DNA from: Halomonas huangheensis
Lineage (GTDB): Bacteria > Pseudomonadota > Gammaproteobacteria > Pseudomonadales > Halomonadaceae
DNA: 64,000 bases
Direction of reading: 5' to 3'
Assembly: GCF_001431725.1 (NCBI RefSeq)
Contig: NZ_CP013106.1
Coordinates: forward strand, 4,278,001-4,342,000
Part shown: positions 8,047 to 18,628 of the stretch, piece by piece
Position numbering within the stretch: the first letter of the stretch is position 1
Layout: each line of letters begins with the position of its first letter
Position numbers and translations under genes: made by a program
The notes under the pieces: generated by a model
Told to the model about the DNA's origin: nothing
Seen by the model: the letters and a program-made list of their open reading frames with translations, nothing else
The model's database searches: none

Positions 8047-10626
8047 ATGGCAACCCAACCCTCGCAAGCGGACGCGGTGATCATTGGTCTGGGCGGCATT
8101 GTCGGCGCCTCGGTGGCTCACCACCTGATCGAGCGAGGCTGGACCAACCTGGTGGGCCTTGATGCTTCCGCGATTCCCACCGACGTCGGCTCCACTGCCC
8201 ACGCTTCCGATTTCTGCTTCATGACCTCGCACGACCGCATGGCGTGCTACACCACCACCTACAGTCGCCATTTCTACGAGTCGATGGGGCACTATCATCG
8301 AGTCGGCGGCGTGGAGATCGCGCGTGTCGGTGACGAGGCACGTCTCGCCGAACTCCAGCGCAAGGTCGCCTCGGGCAAGGCCTTCGGCACCAATGTCAGC
8401 ATGATCGATGCTGACCAGGTGGTGGAATATTTTCCGCTCATCGAACGTGAACTGGTACTGGGGGGCATGTGGGACCCCGACGCTGGCCTGGTGGTGCCTC
8501 GTTCGCAGCGAGTGGCTGGCGCCCTGATCGAGCACGCACTGGAAAGCGGTCATCTGCGCGCCTTCGCCGATACGCCCGTACAGGACATCGACGTTCAGGC
8601 CGGTCGGGTACACGGTGTCCATACTGCCAGGGGATATATCGCCACACCGATAGTAATCCTCGCCTGCGGCATCTGGGGGCCCTTACCCGCAGCCATGGCC
8701 GGGGTGGCGCTGCCACTGATGCCAGTGGAACACCCGCTGATGTTCTTCGGTCCCTTCGACACTTTCGCCGGCACCGGCAAGGAGATCGGTTATCCGTTGA
8801 TGCGCGACCAGGGCAATTCCGCCTATATGCGCGATACCGGCGACCCCACCTCCACCGAAGGCGGGCTGCTGGAATGGGGCTACTACGAGACCACCCAGCC
8901 TCGTCTGGTTCACCCCCGCGATATCCTGCCACGGGATCGGGCCCGGCTTTCCCCTTCGATGCGCGACCTGGAGGCTGATCAGATCGCCGAACCCTTCGAG
9001 CGGGCGGTGGAACTCACCCCAGCGCTCGGCGAACTGGGCTGGGATGAAAAGCACTCCTTCAACGGCCTGCTCTCGGTCACCTCGGATGGAGGCTCGCTGA
9101 TCGGCGAGGCGCCGGAAACCCGCGGTCTGTGGTGCTGCGAAGCGGTGTGGGTCAAGGATGGTCCAGGCATGGGCAAGATACTCGCCGACTGGATCACCGA
9201 CGGGCGTACGGCCATGGATCCCTGCGCTATCGACATTGCCCGCTTCTATCCCGTGCAGAAGACACCGCATCACGTGTATGGCCGCTGCCTGGAAATCGCG
9301 CGCAAGATATATGATCCACCGGTGCACCCTCGCGAGCCTTTCGAAAGCGGGCGCAACCTGAGACGCAGCCCCTTCTGGTCTCGGGAGAGCGAGCTCGGTG
9401 GCTATTTCATGGAGGCCGCAGGCTGGGAGCGCGCCCACGGCTATGCCAGCAACGAAACCCGGTTGGCACACTATCTCGAGCAGGTTCCCGAACGCCCGGT
9501 GGAGTGGGATGCCCGTCACTTCTGGCGCGTGTCGAACGCCGAACAGTTGACGATGAGCGATGACGTAGGAATGATCAATCTATCCCATTTCGCCATCTTC
9601 GATATCTCCGGCCACGATGCCGAGGCTCTGCTGGAACGCCTGTCGGTAGCGAGAGTGGGCGGTGACACTCCTCTCGGCAAGGGGGTGTATACCCACTTTC
9701 TCGACGCCTTCGGCGGAGTCCACTCGGACCTGACCATCGTCCGTCTTGCTGCAGACACCTACCGGGTCATCTGCGGTGGAGACACTGGACACCGTGACCT
9801 GATGTGGATCACTCGTCAGGCCGAGGATTTCGGGCTGACTCGCTGGCACCTGGAAGACCGCACCGATAGCCTGGCCACACTGGGCCTGTGGGGCCCCAAT
9901 GCCCGGCGTACATTGCAGGCCCTCGCCGACGAGCCCGAGGGGCTGAGCGACGAGCGCTTCCCCTTCGCCACTGCCCGGGAAATCCGGGTACGCGGTCTAC
10001 CGGTGTGGGCCTTCCGCATCTCCTATGTGGGAGAACAAGGCTGGGAGCTTTACGTGCCCTTCAGCTATGGCCTGACACTCTGGGACATGCTGTTCGAAGC
10101 CGGAGTACCACCGGTAGGCATCGAGACCTATGCCAACAGCCGCCGCTTGGAGAAGAGCCTGCGACTGCAGAATGTCGACCTACTCACCGACTACAACCTG
10201 GTAGAAGCAGGCCTCGCCAGACCCAGGGTCAAGGCCGTCGATTTCCATGGCAAGGCCGCCCATCTGGAACAGCGAGCCCGTGACCGTCAGCCAGCATATC
10301 TGTGTACGCTGGTGATGGAGCAACATCTCGACGCCAGTCTTGATAACCAGGCCCAGGCGCGCTACCCCGTCGGTCAATCGCCCCTGCTCGACCCGGAAAG
10401 TGGCGAGGTGCCGGTGGATAGTCTTGGGCGTCGCTCCTATACCACCAGCATCGCCTATGGCCCCTCGCTGGGGCGCAATATCGCACTGGGTTATCTGCCA
10501 ACCGAGTATGCCGAACAAGGGCGCACTCTGCTGCTGGAATATTTCGGCAAGCACTATCCACTCAGTGTCGCGGCGGTGGGCTATCGAGCGCTCTACGACG
10601 AGGAAAATACCCGGCCACGCAGCTAA
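8047..10626 (+). CDS. FAD-dependent oxidoreductase fused to a GcvT-like domain (dimethylglycine/sarcosine dehydrogenase family)
   Basis: An 859-residue two-part enzyme. Residues ~8-390 form a DAO-type FAD domain (AVIIGLGGIVGASVAHHL; STAHAS carries the His that binds FAD covalently in dimethylglycine dehydrogenase). Residues ~390-460 resemble the FAO_M linker. The rest is a T-protein module (DVGMINLSHFAIFDISG, SYVGEQGWELYVP, LEKSLRLQNVD, C-terminal YTTSIAYGPSLGRNIALGY). Enzymes of this layout oxidise an N-methyl group and pass the formaldehyde equivalent to THF as 5,10-methylene-THF. The second ATG (8047) is taken as start because GGGAGG lies 6 nt before it. Substrate could be dimethylglycine, sarcosine or another N-methyl compound. 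Confidence 0.85.
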   Translation: MATQPSQADAVIIGLGGIVGASVAHHLIERGWTNLVGLDASAIPTDVGSTAHASDFCFMTSHDRMACYTTTYSRHFYESMGHYHRVGGVEIARVGDEARLAELQRKVASGKAFGTNVSMIDADQVVEYFPLIERELVLGGMWDPDAGLVVPRSQRVAGALIEHALESGHLRAFADTPVQDIDVQAGRVHGVHTARGYIATPIVILACGIWGPLPAAMAGVALPLMPVEHPLMFFGPFDTFAGTGKEIGYPLMRDQGNSAYMRDTGDPTSTEGGLLEWGYYETTQPRLVHPRDILPRDRARLSPSMRDLEADQIAEPFERAVELTPALGELGWDEKHSFNGLLSVTSDGGSLIGEAPETRGLWCCEAVWVKDGPGMGKILADWITDGRTAMDPCAIDIARFYPVQKTPHHVYGRCLEIARKIYDPPVHPREPFESGRNLRRSPFWSRESELGGYFMEAAGWERAHGYASNETRLAHYLEQVPERPVEWDARHFWRVSNAEQLTMSDDVGMINLSHFAIFDISGHDAEALLERLSVARVGGDTPLGKGVYTHFLDAFGGVHSDLTIVRLAADTYRVICGGDTGHRDLMWITRQAEDFGLTRWHLEDRTDSLATLGLWGPNARRTLQALADEPEGLSDERFPFATAREIRVRGLPVWAFRISYVGEQGWELYVPFSYGLTLWDMLFEAGVPPVGIETYANSRRLEKSLRLQNVDLLTDYNLVEAGLARPRVKAVDFHGKAAHLEQRARDRQPAYLCTLVMEQHLDASLDNQAQARYPVGQSPLLDPESGEVPVDSLGRRSYTTSIAYGPSLGRNIALGYLPTEYAEQGRTLLLEYFGKHYPLSVAAVGYRALYDEENTRPRS

Positions 10627-11687
10627 TCGCCGCACGGACGCGATTTACTCTCCCCCGTCTCGTCGAGCGGGGGCTCACTTGCCTCTAGTGGCTCGACGAG
10701 TTCCGCCTGGCGATCGTGGCGCCGCTTGCGCTCACTACTCGGCGAACGGCCGAAATAATCGTGATAACACTTGGTGAAGTGCGGAGGCGAAATGAAGCCA
10801 CAGGCCATGGCCACCTCGGTAATCGGCATATGGGTCTGCAACAGCAGCAGCCGTGCTCGGGCCAGGCGTAGCTCCAGATAAAACCTGAGCGGTGGACAGC
10901 CGACATAGCGCTGGAACAACCGCTCCAATTGACGTCGCGACAATCCGGCGTAACTGGCCAGTTCATCCAGTCCCAGCAGTTCCTGCAGATTGGCCTCCAT
11001 CAGATTGGCCACCTCCTCCAGCTTGGGATGACTGTGACCCAACCGCACCCGTAACGGAGTACGCTGACGGTCCCCCACACCACGAATGCGCTCGTGAATG
11101 AACTCTTCGGCAATCGACTCGGCCAGCGCCAGCCCCTGCTGACGGCCAATCAGGTTGAGCATCATGTCCAGCGGAGCGATGCCTCCCGAACAGGTATAGC
11201 GGTCGCGATCCATGACAAACAGTTGCGAGGTGAAGGCCACCGCGGGGAAGCGCTGCGCTTCATGGAGGCTGGAAATGTGTTCCCAGTGCAGGGTACAACG
11301 ATAACCGTCGAGCAGCCCCGCGCGAGCCAGGACATAGCCACCGGTGCATACCGCCCCGAGGGGGATGCGTCGCTCGGCCAGACGTTTGAGCCACGCCAGG
11401 GTTCCACGATCATCATATCTCTGTACCTCAACGCCTCCGCATACCAGCAACAGATCCAGGGCCGGCATCGGCTCCAGCGCCTGATCCACAGCGGTGGCCA
11501 GACCACTGCTGGCCTCCACAGCCGCCCCATCGCGACTCACGAGATGCCAGGTGTAGAGCGTACGCTCAGCCAGATGGTTAGCCATGCGCAGCGGTTCCAG
11601 CGCCGAGGAAAAGGCGAGCTGGGAGAATCCCGGCAGCAACAGGAAGCCGATATCGTAGTGTCCCTTGGCCGGTATCGGGGGAGCCAT
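10623..11687 (-). CDS. AraC-family regulator with N-terminal DJ-1/PfpI-like (GATase1) domain
   Basis: A 354-residue transcription factor of the GlxA/GbdR/CdhR type. The N-terminal ~190 residues show the DJ-1/PfpI-like fold (FLLLPGFSQLAFSSALEPLRMAN; GAVCTGGYVLARAGLLDG). The C-terminal ~100 residues are the AraC double helix-turn-helix (LASYAGLSRRQLERLFQRYVG; ITEVAMACGFISPPHFTKCYHDYFG). Relatives control glycine betaine, carnitine and dimethylglycine breakdown, so this one is the probable regulator of the flanking demethylation genes and fhs. It ends 4 nt inside the convergent oxidoreductase gene. The ATG at 11687 follows AAGGAGGT; a GTG one codon earlier is too close to it. Confidence 0.85.
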   Translation of the reverse strand: MAPPIPAKGHYDIGFLLLPGFSQLAFSSALEPLRMANHLAERTLYTWHLVSRDGAAVEASSGLATAVDQALEPMPALDLLLVCGGVEVQRYDDRGTLAWLKRLAERRIPLGAVCTGGYVLARAGLLDGYRCTLHWEHISSLHEAQRFPAVAFTSQLFVMDRDRYTCSGGIAPLDMMLNLIGRQQGLALAESIAEEFIHERIRGVGDRQRTPLRVRLGHSHPKLEEVANLMEANLQELLGLDELASYAGLSRRQLERLFQRYVGCPPLRFYLELRLARARLLLLQTHMPITEVAMACGFISPPHFTKCYHDYFGRSPSSERKRRHDRQAELVEPLEASEPPLDETGESKSRPCGD

Positions 11688-11854
11688 CACACCTCCTTCC
11701 CCTTATGGGTGCCGACGGCTGCATTAGCGTCTCCACCAGGCATAGCCCATCCCTCAAGCCACTGCCACGCTTGATCGACCTTCTCTCATGTCGCTGTGCC
11801 CAAGGCCGCTGACGCCACCAGGCAAACCCTTGTCTGGGGACGCGCAATACTGAT

Positions 11855-11880
11855 CTTGAAGACCCGGCTTGAAGACCCGG
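11855..11880. repeat. 13 bp tandem direct repeat upstream of fhs
   Basis: CTTGAAGACCCGG is repeated back-to-back (11855-11867 and 11868-11880) shortly before the fhs ribosome site. It may be a slippage product or part of an operator. Confidence 0.5.
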
Positions 11881-11915
11881 CCTGCAGACCCACTCCATCT
11901 CAAGGAGGCACGCCG

Positions 11916-13643
11916 ATGGCACCCCAGGCGACCGAACCGGCCCCAATCGGGGCCACCGACAATCTGAGTATTGCTCGGGCAGCAAGACTCTGGCCCATCG
12001 AGGAGATCGCGCACCAGCTCGGTCTTCCCGGCGAGGCAGTGGAACCTTACGGCCGGGGCATCGCCAAACTCGACCTGTCGGCGATGAAGGCTCTCAACGG
12101 TCACCCTCGAGGGCGCTACGTGGTGGTAACCTCGATGACCCCGACACCCCCTGGGGAAGGCAAAACCACCACCGCCATCGGCCTGGTACAGGGTCTACAG
12201 CGTCTCGGCCATACCGCTACCGTGGCTCTGCGCCAGCCTTCCATGGGCCCTACTCTCGGGCTCAAGGGCGGTGCCACCGGCGGCGGCTACAGTCAGGTGC
12301 TGCCCATGGAACGCATCAATCTACACCTGACCGGCGATCTCCATGCGGTGGGTGCGGCCCACAACCTGCTCTCAGCAATGGTGGACAACCACCTGCACCA
12401 TCGTCTGTCACCAGAGCTGGACCCTCGTGAGATCTACTGGCAAAGGGTCATCGACCTCAACGATCGAGCACTGAGGCACATCGTACTGGGCCTTGGAGGT
12501 CGTGGTGATGGCGTCGCGCGTCAGGGGAGCTTCGAGATCACCGCGGCCTCGGAGGTCATGGCAGTACTGGCGCTGGCAGACTCTCTCGCCGACCTGCGCC
12601 AACGACTGGGACGCCTGGTGGTGGGGTTGGATCGCGAGGGAGAGGCCGTCACTGCCGAGCAGATAGGTGCCGCCGGCGCCATGACCGTACTGCTCAAGGA
12701 AGCGCTCAAACCCAACCTGCTACAGACCCTGGAGCATGCTCCAGCACTGATCCATGCCGGACCCTTCGGCAACATCGCCCATGGAAACTCCTCGATCATC
12801 GCCGACTATATCGGTCTGAGCACCAGCGACTTCCTGATCACCGAGGCGGGTTTCGGTGCCGACATGGGCGCCGAGCGTTTCTTCAACATCAAGTGCCGCG
12901 CTTCCGGCCTGACACCAGATGCCGCCGTGGTAGTGGTTACAGTACGTGCCCTGAAATACCACAGTGGCCGCCACGCGGTGGTCGCTGGCCAGCCCCTCCC
13001 CGCCTCGCTGCTGGCGGAACATCCGGAGGAGATCTATGAAGGCGGGGCCAATCTGCTCAAGCAGATCGATAATGTCCGCGCTCATGGGCTCAATCCGGTG
13101 GTGGCAATCAATGCCTTCCCCGGCGACCATCCCAGCGAGTACGCAGCGATCCGTGATCTAGCGGCTTCAGTAAGCGTACGTGCCGAGGTCTCCACCCATG
13201 TGAGAGATGGCGGCGGCGGATCCCAGGCACTGGCCGAGGCGGTGGCAGAAGCAGCCGAAGGCGAGAAGGACTTCCGCTTCCTCTACTCTGATGAATTGCC
13301 GCTGGCATCCAAGATAGAGCGCATCGCGACCCGTATCTATGGTGCCGAGGGCGTCGACTTCGCTCCCCAGGCCCATGAACGGCTGAACGTCTGGCAGCGC
13401 CAGGGATATGGCAGCCTACCGGTATGCATCGCCAAGACCCATCTATCGCTGTCCTCCGACCCAACACGGCTCGGCGCGCCCGCTGGATGGCGACTGCCGG
13501 TACGCGAGGTGCGTCTCTCCGCCGGGGCCGGGTTCGTCTACGCGCTGGCCGGAGATATACGCACTATGCCCGGATTCAGTACATCACCGGCCGCCACTCG
13601 GATCGATATCGATGAAAGCGGCGAAACCGTCAACCTCTATTGA
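11916..13643 (+). CDS. fhs: Formate--tetrahydrofolate ligase
   Basis: A 575-residue 10-formyl-THF synthetase, cytoplasmic, linking formate, ATP and THF. The P-loop region TPPGEGKTTTAIG lies around residue 75, and the family stretches MGPTLGLKGGATGGGYSQV, GPFGNIAHGNSS, TEAGFGADMGAE and NIKCRASGL are intact. Length matches the family. In this cluster it probably runs in the direction that releases formate and makes ATP from C1 units fed in by the two demethylases; no folD is present nearby, so the methylene-to-formyl step must be supplied elsewhere. The start at 11916 follows AAGGAGG. Divergent from the AraC regulator. Confidence 0.95.
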   Translation: MAPQATEPAPIGATDNLSIARAARLWPIEEIAHQLGLPGEAVEPYGRGIAKLDLSAMKALNGHPRGRYVVVTSMTPTPPGEGKTTTAIGLVQGLQRLGHTATVALRQPSMGPTLGLKGGATGGGYSQVLPMERINLHLTGDLHAVGAAHNLLSAMVDNHLHHRLSPELDPREIYWQRVIDLNDRALRHIVLGLGGRGDGVARQGSFEITAASEVMAVLALADSLADLRQRLGRLVVGLDREGEAVTAEQIGAAGAMTVLLKEALKPNLLQTLEHAPALIHAGPFGNIAHGNSSIIADYIGLSTSDFLITEAGFGADMGAERFFNIKCRASGLTPDAAVVVVTVRALKYHSGRHAVVAGQPLPASLLAEHPEEIYEGGANLLKQIDNVRAHGLNPVVAINAFPGDHPSEYAAIRDLAASVSVRAEVSTHVRDGGGGSQALAEAVAEAAEGEKDFRFLYSDELPLASKIERIATRIYGAEGVDFAPQAHERLNVWQRQGYGSLPVCIAKTHLSLSSDPTRLGAPAGWRLPVREVRLSAGAGFVYALAGDIRTMPGFSTSPAATRIDIDESGETVNLY

Positions 13644-15349
<1,706 letters not shown>

Positions 15350-15388
15350 TCGCCTTCCTGTGACTTATCGCTTACACTGCCGATGGTG

Positions 15389-15421
15389 AACAGTCCTTCC
15401 TATTCGGGAGGGCTGTTTTTA
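15389..15421 (+). terminator. Rho-independent terminator after gdhA
   Basis: AACAGTCCTTCC pairs (with some G-U) with GGGAGGGCTGTT around a TATTC loop, followed by a T run. It is a classic terminator 40 nt after gdhA. Confidence 0.85.
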
Positions 15422-15495
15422 TTGGCAACCATAAAAGTGCCGCCTGGTCATTTAAAGATCCTATCCGGATCTTATTGCTTTCCGAGGAGAGTAAA

Positions 15496-15909
15496 ATGGA
15501 GCAGCGTCCTCCAATCTACATCAACCGTCTCGATGCCGAGCGCCTGCAACGCTTGATCGATAGCGCGACAGATAAAGAGCTGGCCGTTGCCGAACTGCTG
15601 GAAGAGGAACTGGCGCGTGGCAACGTATTGGATCCGGAATTGATTCCGGACAACGTCGTGAGTATGAATAGCCAGATTCGCTTTACCGACCTGGCGCGAG
15701 GCCGGCAGATGATCCGCACTCTTGTCTATCCCCATTCCGTGGATTCAGTCGAGGATGCCATTTCCGTGATGGCCCCGATAGGCGCCGGCTTGATTGGCCT
15801 GAAGGTCGGCGATGTCATCAATTGGCCGCTCCCCAACAGTACGACGACACAACTGCGTGTAGATGCCATCCTGTGGCAACCCGAACGCGAAAAGCAGTTC
15901 CACCGGTGA
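15496..15909 (+). CDS. rnk: Nucleoside diphosphate kinase regulator (GreA/GreB-like)
   Basis: A 137-residue protein of the Rnk family, which binds RNA polymerase through a GreA/GreB-type C-terminal domain and has a short N-terminal coiled coil. The N-terminus (PPIYINRLDAERLQRLI) and the C-terminal half (SQIRFTDLARGRQMIRTLVYP...APIGAGLIGLKVGDVINWPLP) match the family, as does the length (136 in E. coli). The ATG at 15496 follows GAGGAG. It stands alone with its own terminator downstream. Confidence 0.9.
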   Translation: MEQRPPIYINRLDAERLQRLIDSATDKELAVAELLEEELARGNVLDPELIPDNVVSMNSQIRFTDLARGRQMIRTLVYPHSVDSVEDAISVMAPIGAGLIGLKVGDVINWPLPNSTTTQLRVDAILWQPEREKQFHR

Positions 15910-16062
15910 CGCGACCGCAGGCGGGGTCATTCCGCCAGATGGTAAGCAGCACCCGATCATTCCCGACATGACCACAACCGTGGACATCACCACCGGGTCG
16001 CGTAGTGTTCTCGATCAGGCTAGATAGGCACTCAGGGAACGCTGATCAACGCTGCATACAAC

Positions 16063-16090
16063 AACGGGCCCTGTTACGGGCCCGTTTATC
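16063..16090 (+). terminator. Rho-independent terminator after rnk
   Basis: AACGGGCCC and GGGCCCGTT form a perfect 9 bp stem with a 6 nt loop, followed by TTTATCTTTT on the plus strand. It lies between rnk and the convergent CBS gene and may serve both. Confidence 0.8.
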
Positions 16091-16113
16091 TTTTCTGGTG
16101 CAAGGCGAGAACT

Positions 16114-16677
16114 TCAATTCAATGCTTGATTGAGCACCTTGAGTACCGAAGCCTTGGGCTTGATCGACAGTTGCTGATGCAGGCGTTCGGAAAGCTCTCG
16201 CATGGAGATCAACCCACGGATCTGCTGGTGCTCTTGATCCCGCACCAGGCAATACGGTTCACCGGCTTCCTGCAAGGTAGCCACAAGATCAGCAACGGTG
16301 GCTCTTTCCAGATCCCTGTAATCAAGTGCCGGCATAGCATTGCGAGGCAGCATCAAATCTGCGGCTGTCAGACTCTCGCGATCAATTCCCATGGTTACCT
16401 GTGCTACGAGCAGACTCTGTTCCGAGAGGCGCTCCCGAGTCAGAAGCCCAATCAGCTCGCGGTGATGGTCGACCACCAGCTTACTGTCCACTTCCTCTGT
16501 TGCCATCAGCCTCGCGACCCCGAGCGCTGGTGCTGCAGCGCCAACAGCATGGGGGCGGTGCTGACGAAAATCGGTCATGAGACTCAATGCTGGAGAGTCC
16601 TGATCAATATCGTCGAATTGCTGGGGAGTCACCAGGTGATCTGCGGTGTCGAGTTTTGATAGGGGTAAGGTTTTCAT
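16114..16677 (-). CDS. CBS-domain protein
   Basis: A 187-residue protein with two CBS-like repeats: residues ~45-110 (GVARLMATEEVDSKLVVDHHRELIGLLTRERL) and ~115-175 (LTAADLMLPRNAMPAL...VADLVATLQEAGEPYCLVRD...IRGLISMRELSERL). CBS pairs usually sense adenosine nucleotides or SAM. No enzyme domain is attached, so the partner is unknown. The start at 16677 (MKTLPLSKLD) has GAGG 7 nt upstream; the longer frame to 16743 is not needed. Confidence 0.7.
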   Translation of the reverse strand: MKTLPLSKLDTADHLVTPQQFDDIDQDSPALSLMTDFRQHRPHAVGAAAPALGVARLMATEEVDSKLVVDHHRELIGLLTRERLSEQSLLVAQVTMGIDRESLTAADLMLPRNAMPALDYRDLERATVADLVATLQEAGEPYCLVRDQEHQQIRGLISMRELSERLHQQLSIKPKASVLKVLNQALN

Positions 16678-16764
16678 ACAGCAGCCTCTGCAGTGCCCAC
16701 ATTCGATCATGAAGGCATCAGTAAAATACCGGCTTGAACACAAGCCAGAACGTCAAGGGCGAGG

Positions 16765-17067
16765 TCAGAGGTGCTGTGGTGGTGCTCGGATTGAATAGGC
16801 CGTGCTATAGCGGCCGCCATACACCGGAGGGCGCAATGCGGCGTCGGTTGCCTGAACGGCCAACGAGAAAAGGTGAACGCAACCTGTACAGGCATCGTTG
16901 TTTTCGTTCCCTTCGTCGGCGAGTACCGTTGCCGAGAAGACGGTGTCGTACGTGAACGCTGCCGGGGCCTTACTGGCCGTGCACGCATCTTCTCCGGCCG
17001 CGAATGTGGTCGGTAGCATGCCCCAGAACAGCAGGGTCGTCAGACAGGCAAGCAGGATACGTTGCAA
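16765..17067 (-). CDS. Small exported protein of unknown function
   Basis: About 100 residues if started at the TTG at 17067, which has AAGGA 10 nt upstream; a longer ATG frame reaches 17145. The N-terminus is hydrophobic and looks like a signal peptide (ILLACLTTLLFWG..TTFAAGEDAC). The mature part has three Cys and a C-terminal tail (YSIRAPPQ) reminiscent of small DUF2946-like envelope proteins. That resemblance is weak. It lies just downstream of the nuo operon on the same strand. Start and reality are uncertain. Confidence 0.4.
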   Translation of the reverse strand: MQRILLACLTTLLFWGMLPTTFAAGEDACTASKAPAAFTYDTVFSATVLADEGNENNDACTGCVHLFSLAVQATDAALRPPVYGGRYSTAYSIRAPPQHL

Positions 17068-17170
17068 AGGCAGCAGGTCCTTCCGAAGGATGTGCGACGT
17101 GCACACCCAAGCACTCAAGCTAAAACAGAGACCGCCATAGCACAAGAGCGTTCCATTTCAGAAGGCGACG

Positions 17171-18628
17171 TCAGCCCGGCGCCCCCAACATGGCACCGCC
17201 CATGACCCGTACCCAATCGATCATCGGCGTCGGGTAGATTCCCAGCAGGATGATCAGCAGCCCCACACCCAGTACGACCACACCGCCGGCGCGTACGCCC
17301 CAGTCTTCAGGCGCATCGCGCTTTTGCATGCCTGGCTCAGCCAGATACAGAGTGACCATTACCCGCAGGTAGTAATAGAGCCCGATGGCACTGCCTACGA
17401 TTATCCCGCCGACCAGCCACCAACGTCCGGCCTCGACCCCCAGAGCAATGATGTAGAACTTGCCGATGAATCCTGCGGTGAAGGGAATGCCAGCCAGCGA
17501 TAGCATGGTCACGGAAAGCACTGCGGTCAGGTAGGGCCGCCGCCAGAACAACCCGCGATAATGGTGCAGTGCCGCTGCGTCCTCGCCACGGTATGGCGAA
17601 GAGATCAACGTCACCACGCCAAATGCCGCGAGGGTAGTCAGTATATAGACCACCAGGTAGACGCAGGTAGCTTCCAGCGCCAGACCGTCGCTGACCACCA
17701 GCGCGGTCAACAGATAGCCGAAATGGGCAATCGACGAATAGCCCAGCAGGCGCTTGAGGTTTGATTGAGTCAGTGCCAGCAAGTTGCCGATCAACATGGT
17801 AAGGATCGCCAATACCGCCAACACGCTATGCAGCAGGGCATCCTGAAAGGCAGGGACTGCCATGACCAGACGCAGTAGAACCACGAACACCGCAACTTTA
17901 CTGGCCGAGGCGAGGAAGGTCGACGCTGGTCCCGGGCCGCCCTCGTAGACATCCGGCGTCCATAGATGAAACGGTACGATCGACAGTTTGAAGCCCAGCC
18001 CCATCAGCATCAATGCGGCTCCCGCCAGGCCCCAGGCACCAGCATCGACAGCCAGCCCCGTGGCTAGGCCAGCAAAGTCCAGATGGCCGGTTTCGGCGTA
18101 GAGCAGCGCCATGCCGAACAACAGCATGGCAGTCGCCGCTGCAGACAACACCAGATACTTGACACCGGCTTCGAGCGAGCGTCGCTCATGATAGGTATAA
18201 GCGAGCATCCCATACAGCGGCATCGATAACAGCTCGAGACCGAAAAACAGCGTCGCTGAATGAGTGCTGGCGGCAAGCGTCATGCCCCCTGCCGTGGAGC
18301 ACAGCAATAGCAGATAGAACTCCTCACGCGGTCCACGGTAGTACTCGAGGTAGGCATGGCCCAGGGTGGCGCAGACCAGGGCCGCGATCAGGATCAGTAC
18401 CGCGGCGAAGATCGCCAGGCCATCAACGACCAGCATCGGCGTGGCCAGCGGTGCCATGAACCACACGCCAATCAGCGAAACGAGTGCCAGATTGAGGCCA
18501 ACAACCGTGACTACGGCGATAGCGGTATGATGCCGGCGCCAGGCAATCGCCAGCATCACCACGATGGCCGTGAAACAGACCAGAATCAGCGGCATCAATG
18601 CCAGCAGGTGCGTCGCAGTCAGCGTCAT
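17171..18628 (-). CDS. nuoN: NADH-quinone oxidoreductase subunit N
   Basis: A 485-residue polytopic membrane subunit of complex I, one of three antiporter-like proton channels. About 14 hydrophobic segments. The antiporter family core is visible (LFFGLELLSMPLYGMLAY, with the conserved Glu; LSIVPFHLWTPDVYEG; LLGYSSIAHFGYLL). It is the last gene of the nuo operon, and its start overlaps the nuoM stop by 4 nt. Confidence 0.95.
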   Translation of the reverse strand: MTLTATHLLALMPLILVCFTAIVVMLAIAWRRHHTAIAVVTVVGLNLALVSLIGVWFMAPLATPMLVVDGLAIFAAVLILIAALVCATLGHAYLEYYRGPREEFYLLLLCSTAGGMTLAASTHSATLFFGLELLSMPLYGMLAYTYHERRSLEAGVKYLVLSAAATAMLLFGMALLYAETGHLDFAGLATGLAVDAGAWGLAGAALMLMGLGFKLSIVPFHLWTPDVYEGGPGPASTFLASASKVAVFVVLLRLVMAVPAFQDALLHSVLAVLAILTMLIGNLLALTQSNLKRLLGYSSIAHFGYLLTALVVSDGLALEATCVYLVVYILTTLAAFGVVTLISSPYRGEDAAALHHYRGLFWRRPYLTAVLSVTMLSLAGIPFTAGFIGKFYIIALGVEAGRWWLVGGIIVGSAIGLYYYLRVMVTLYLAEPGMQKRDAPEDWGVRAGGVVVLGVGLLIILLGIYPTPMIDWVRVMGGAMLGAPG

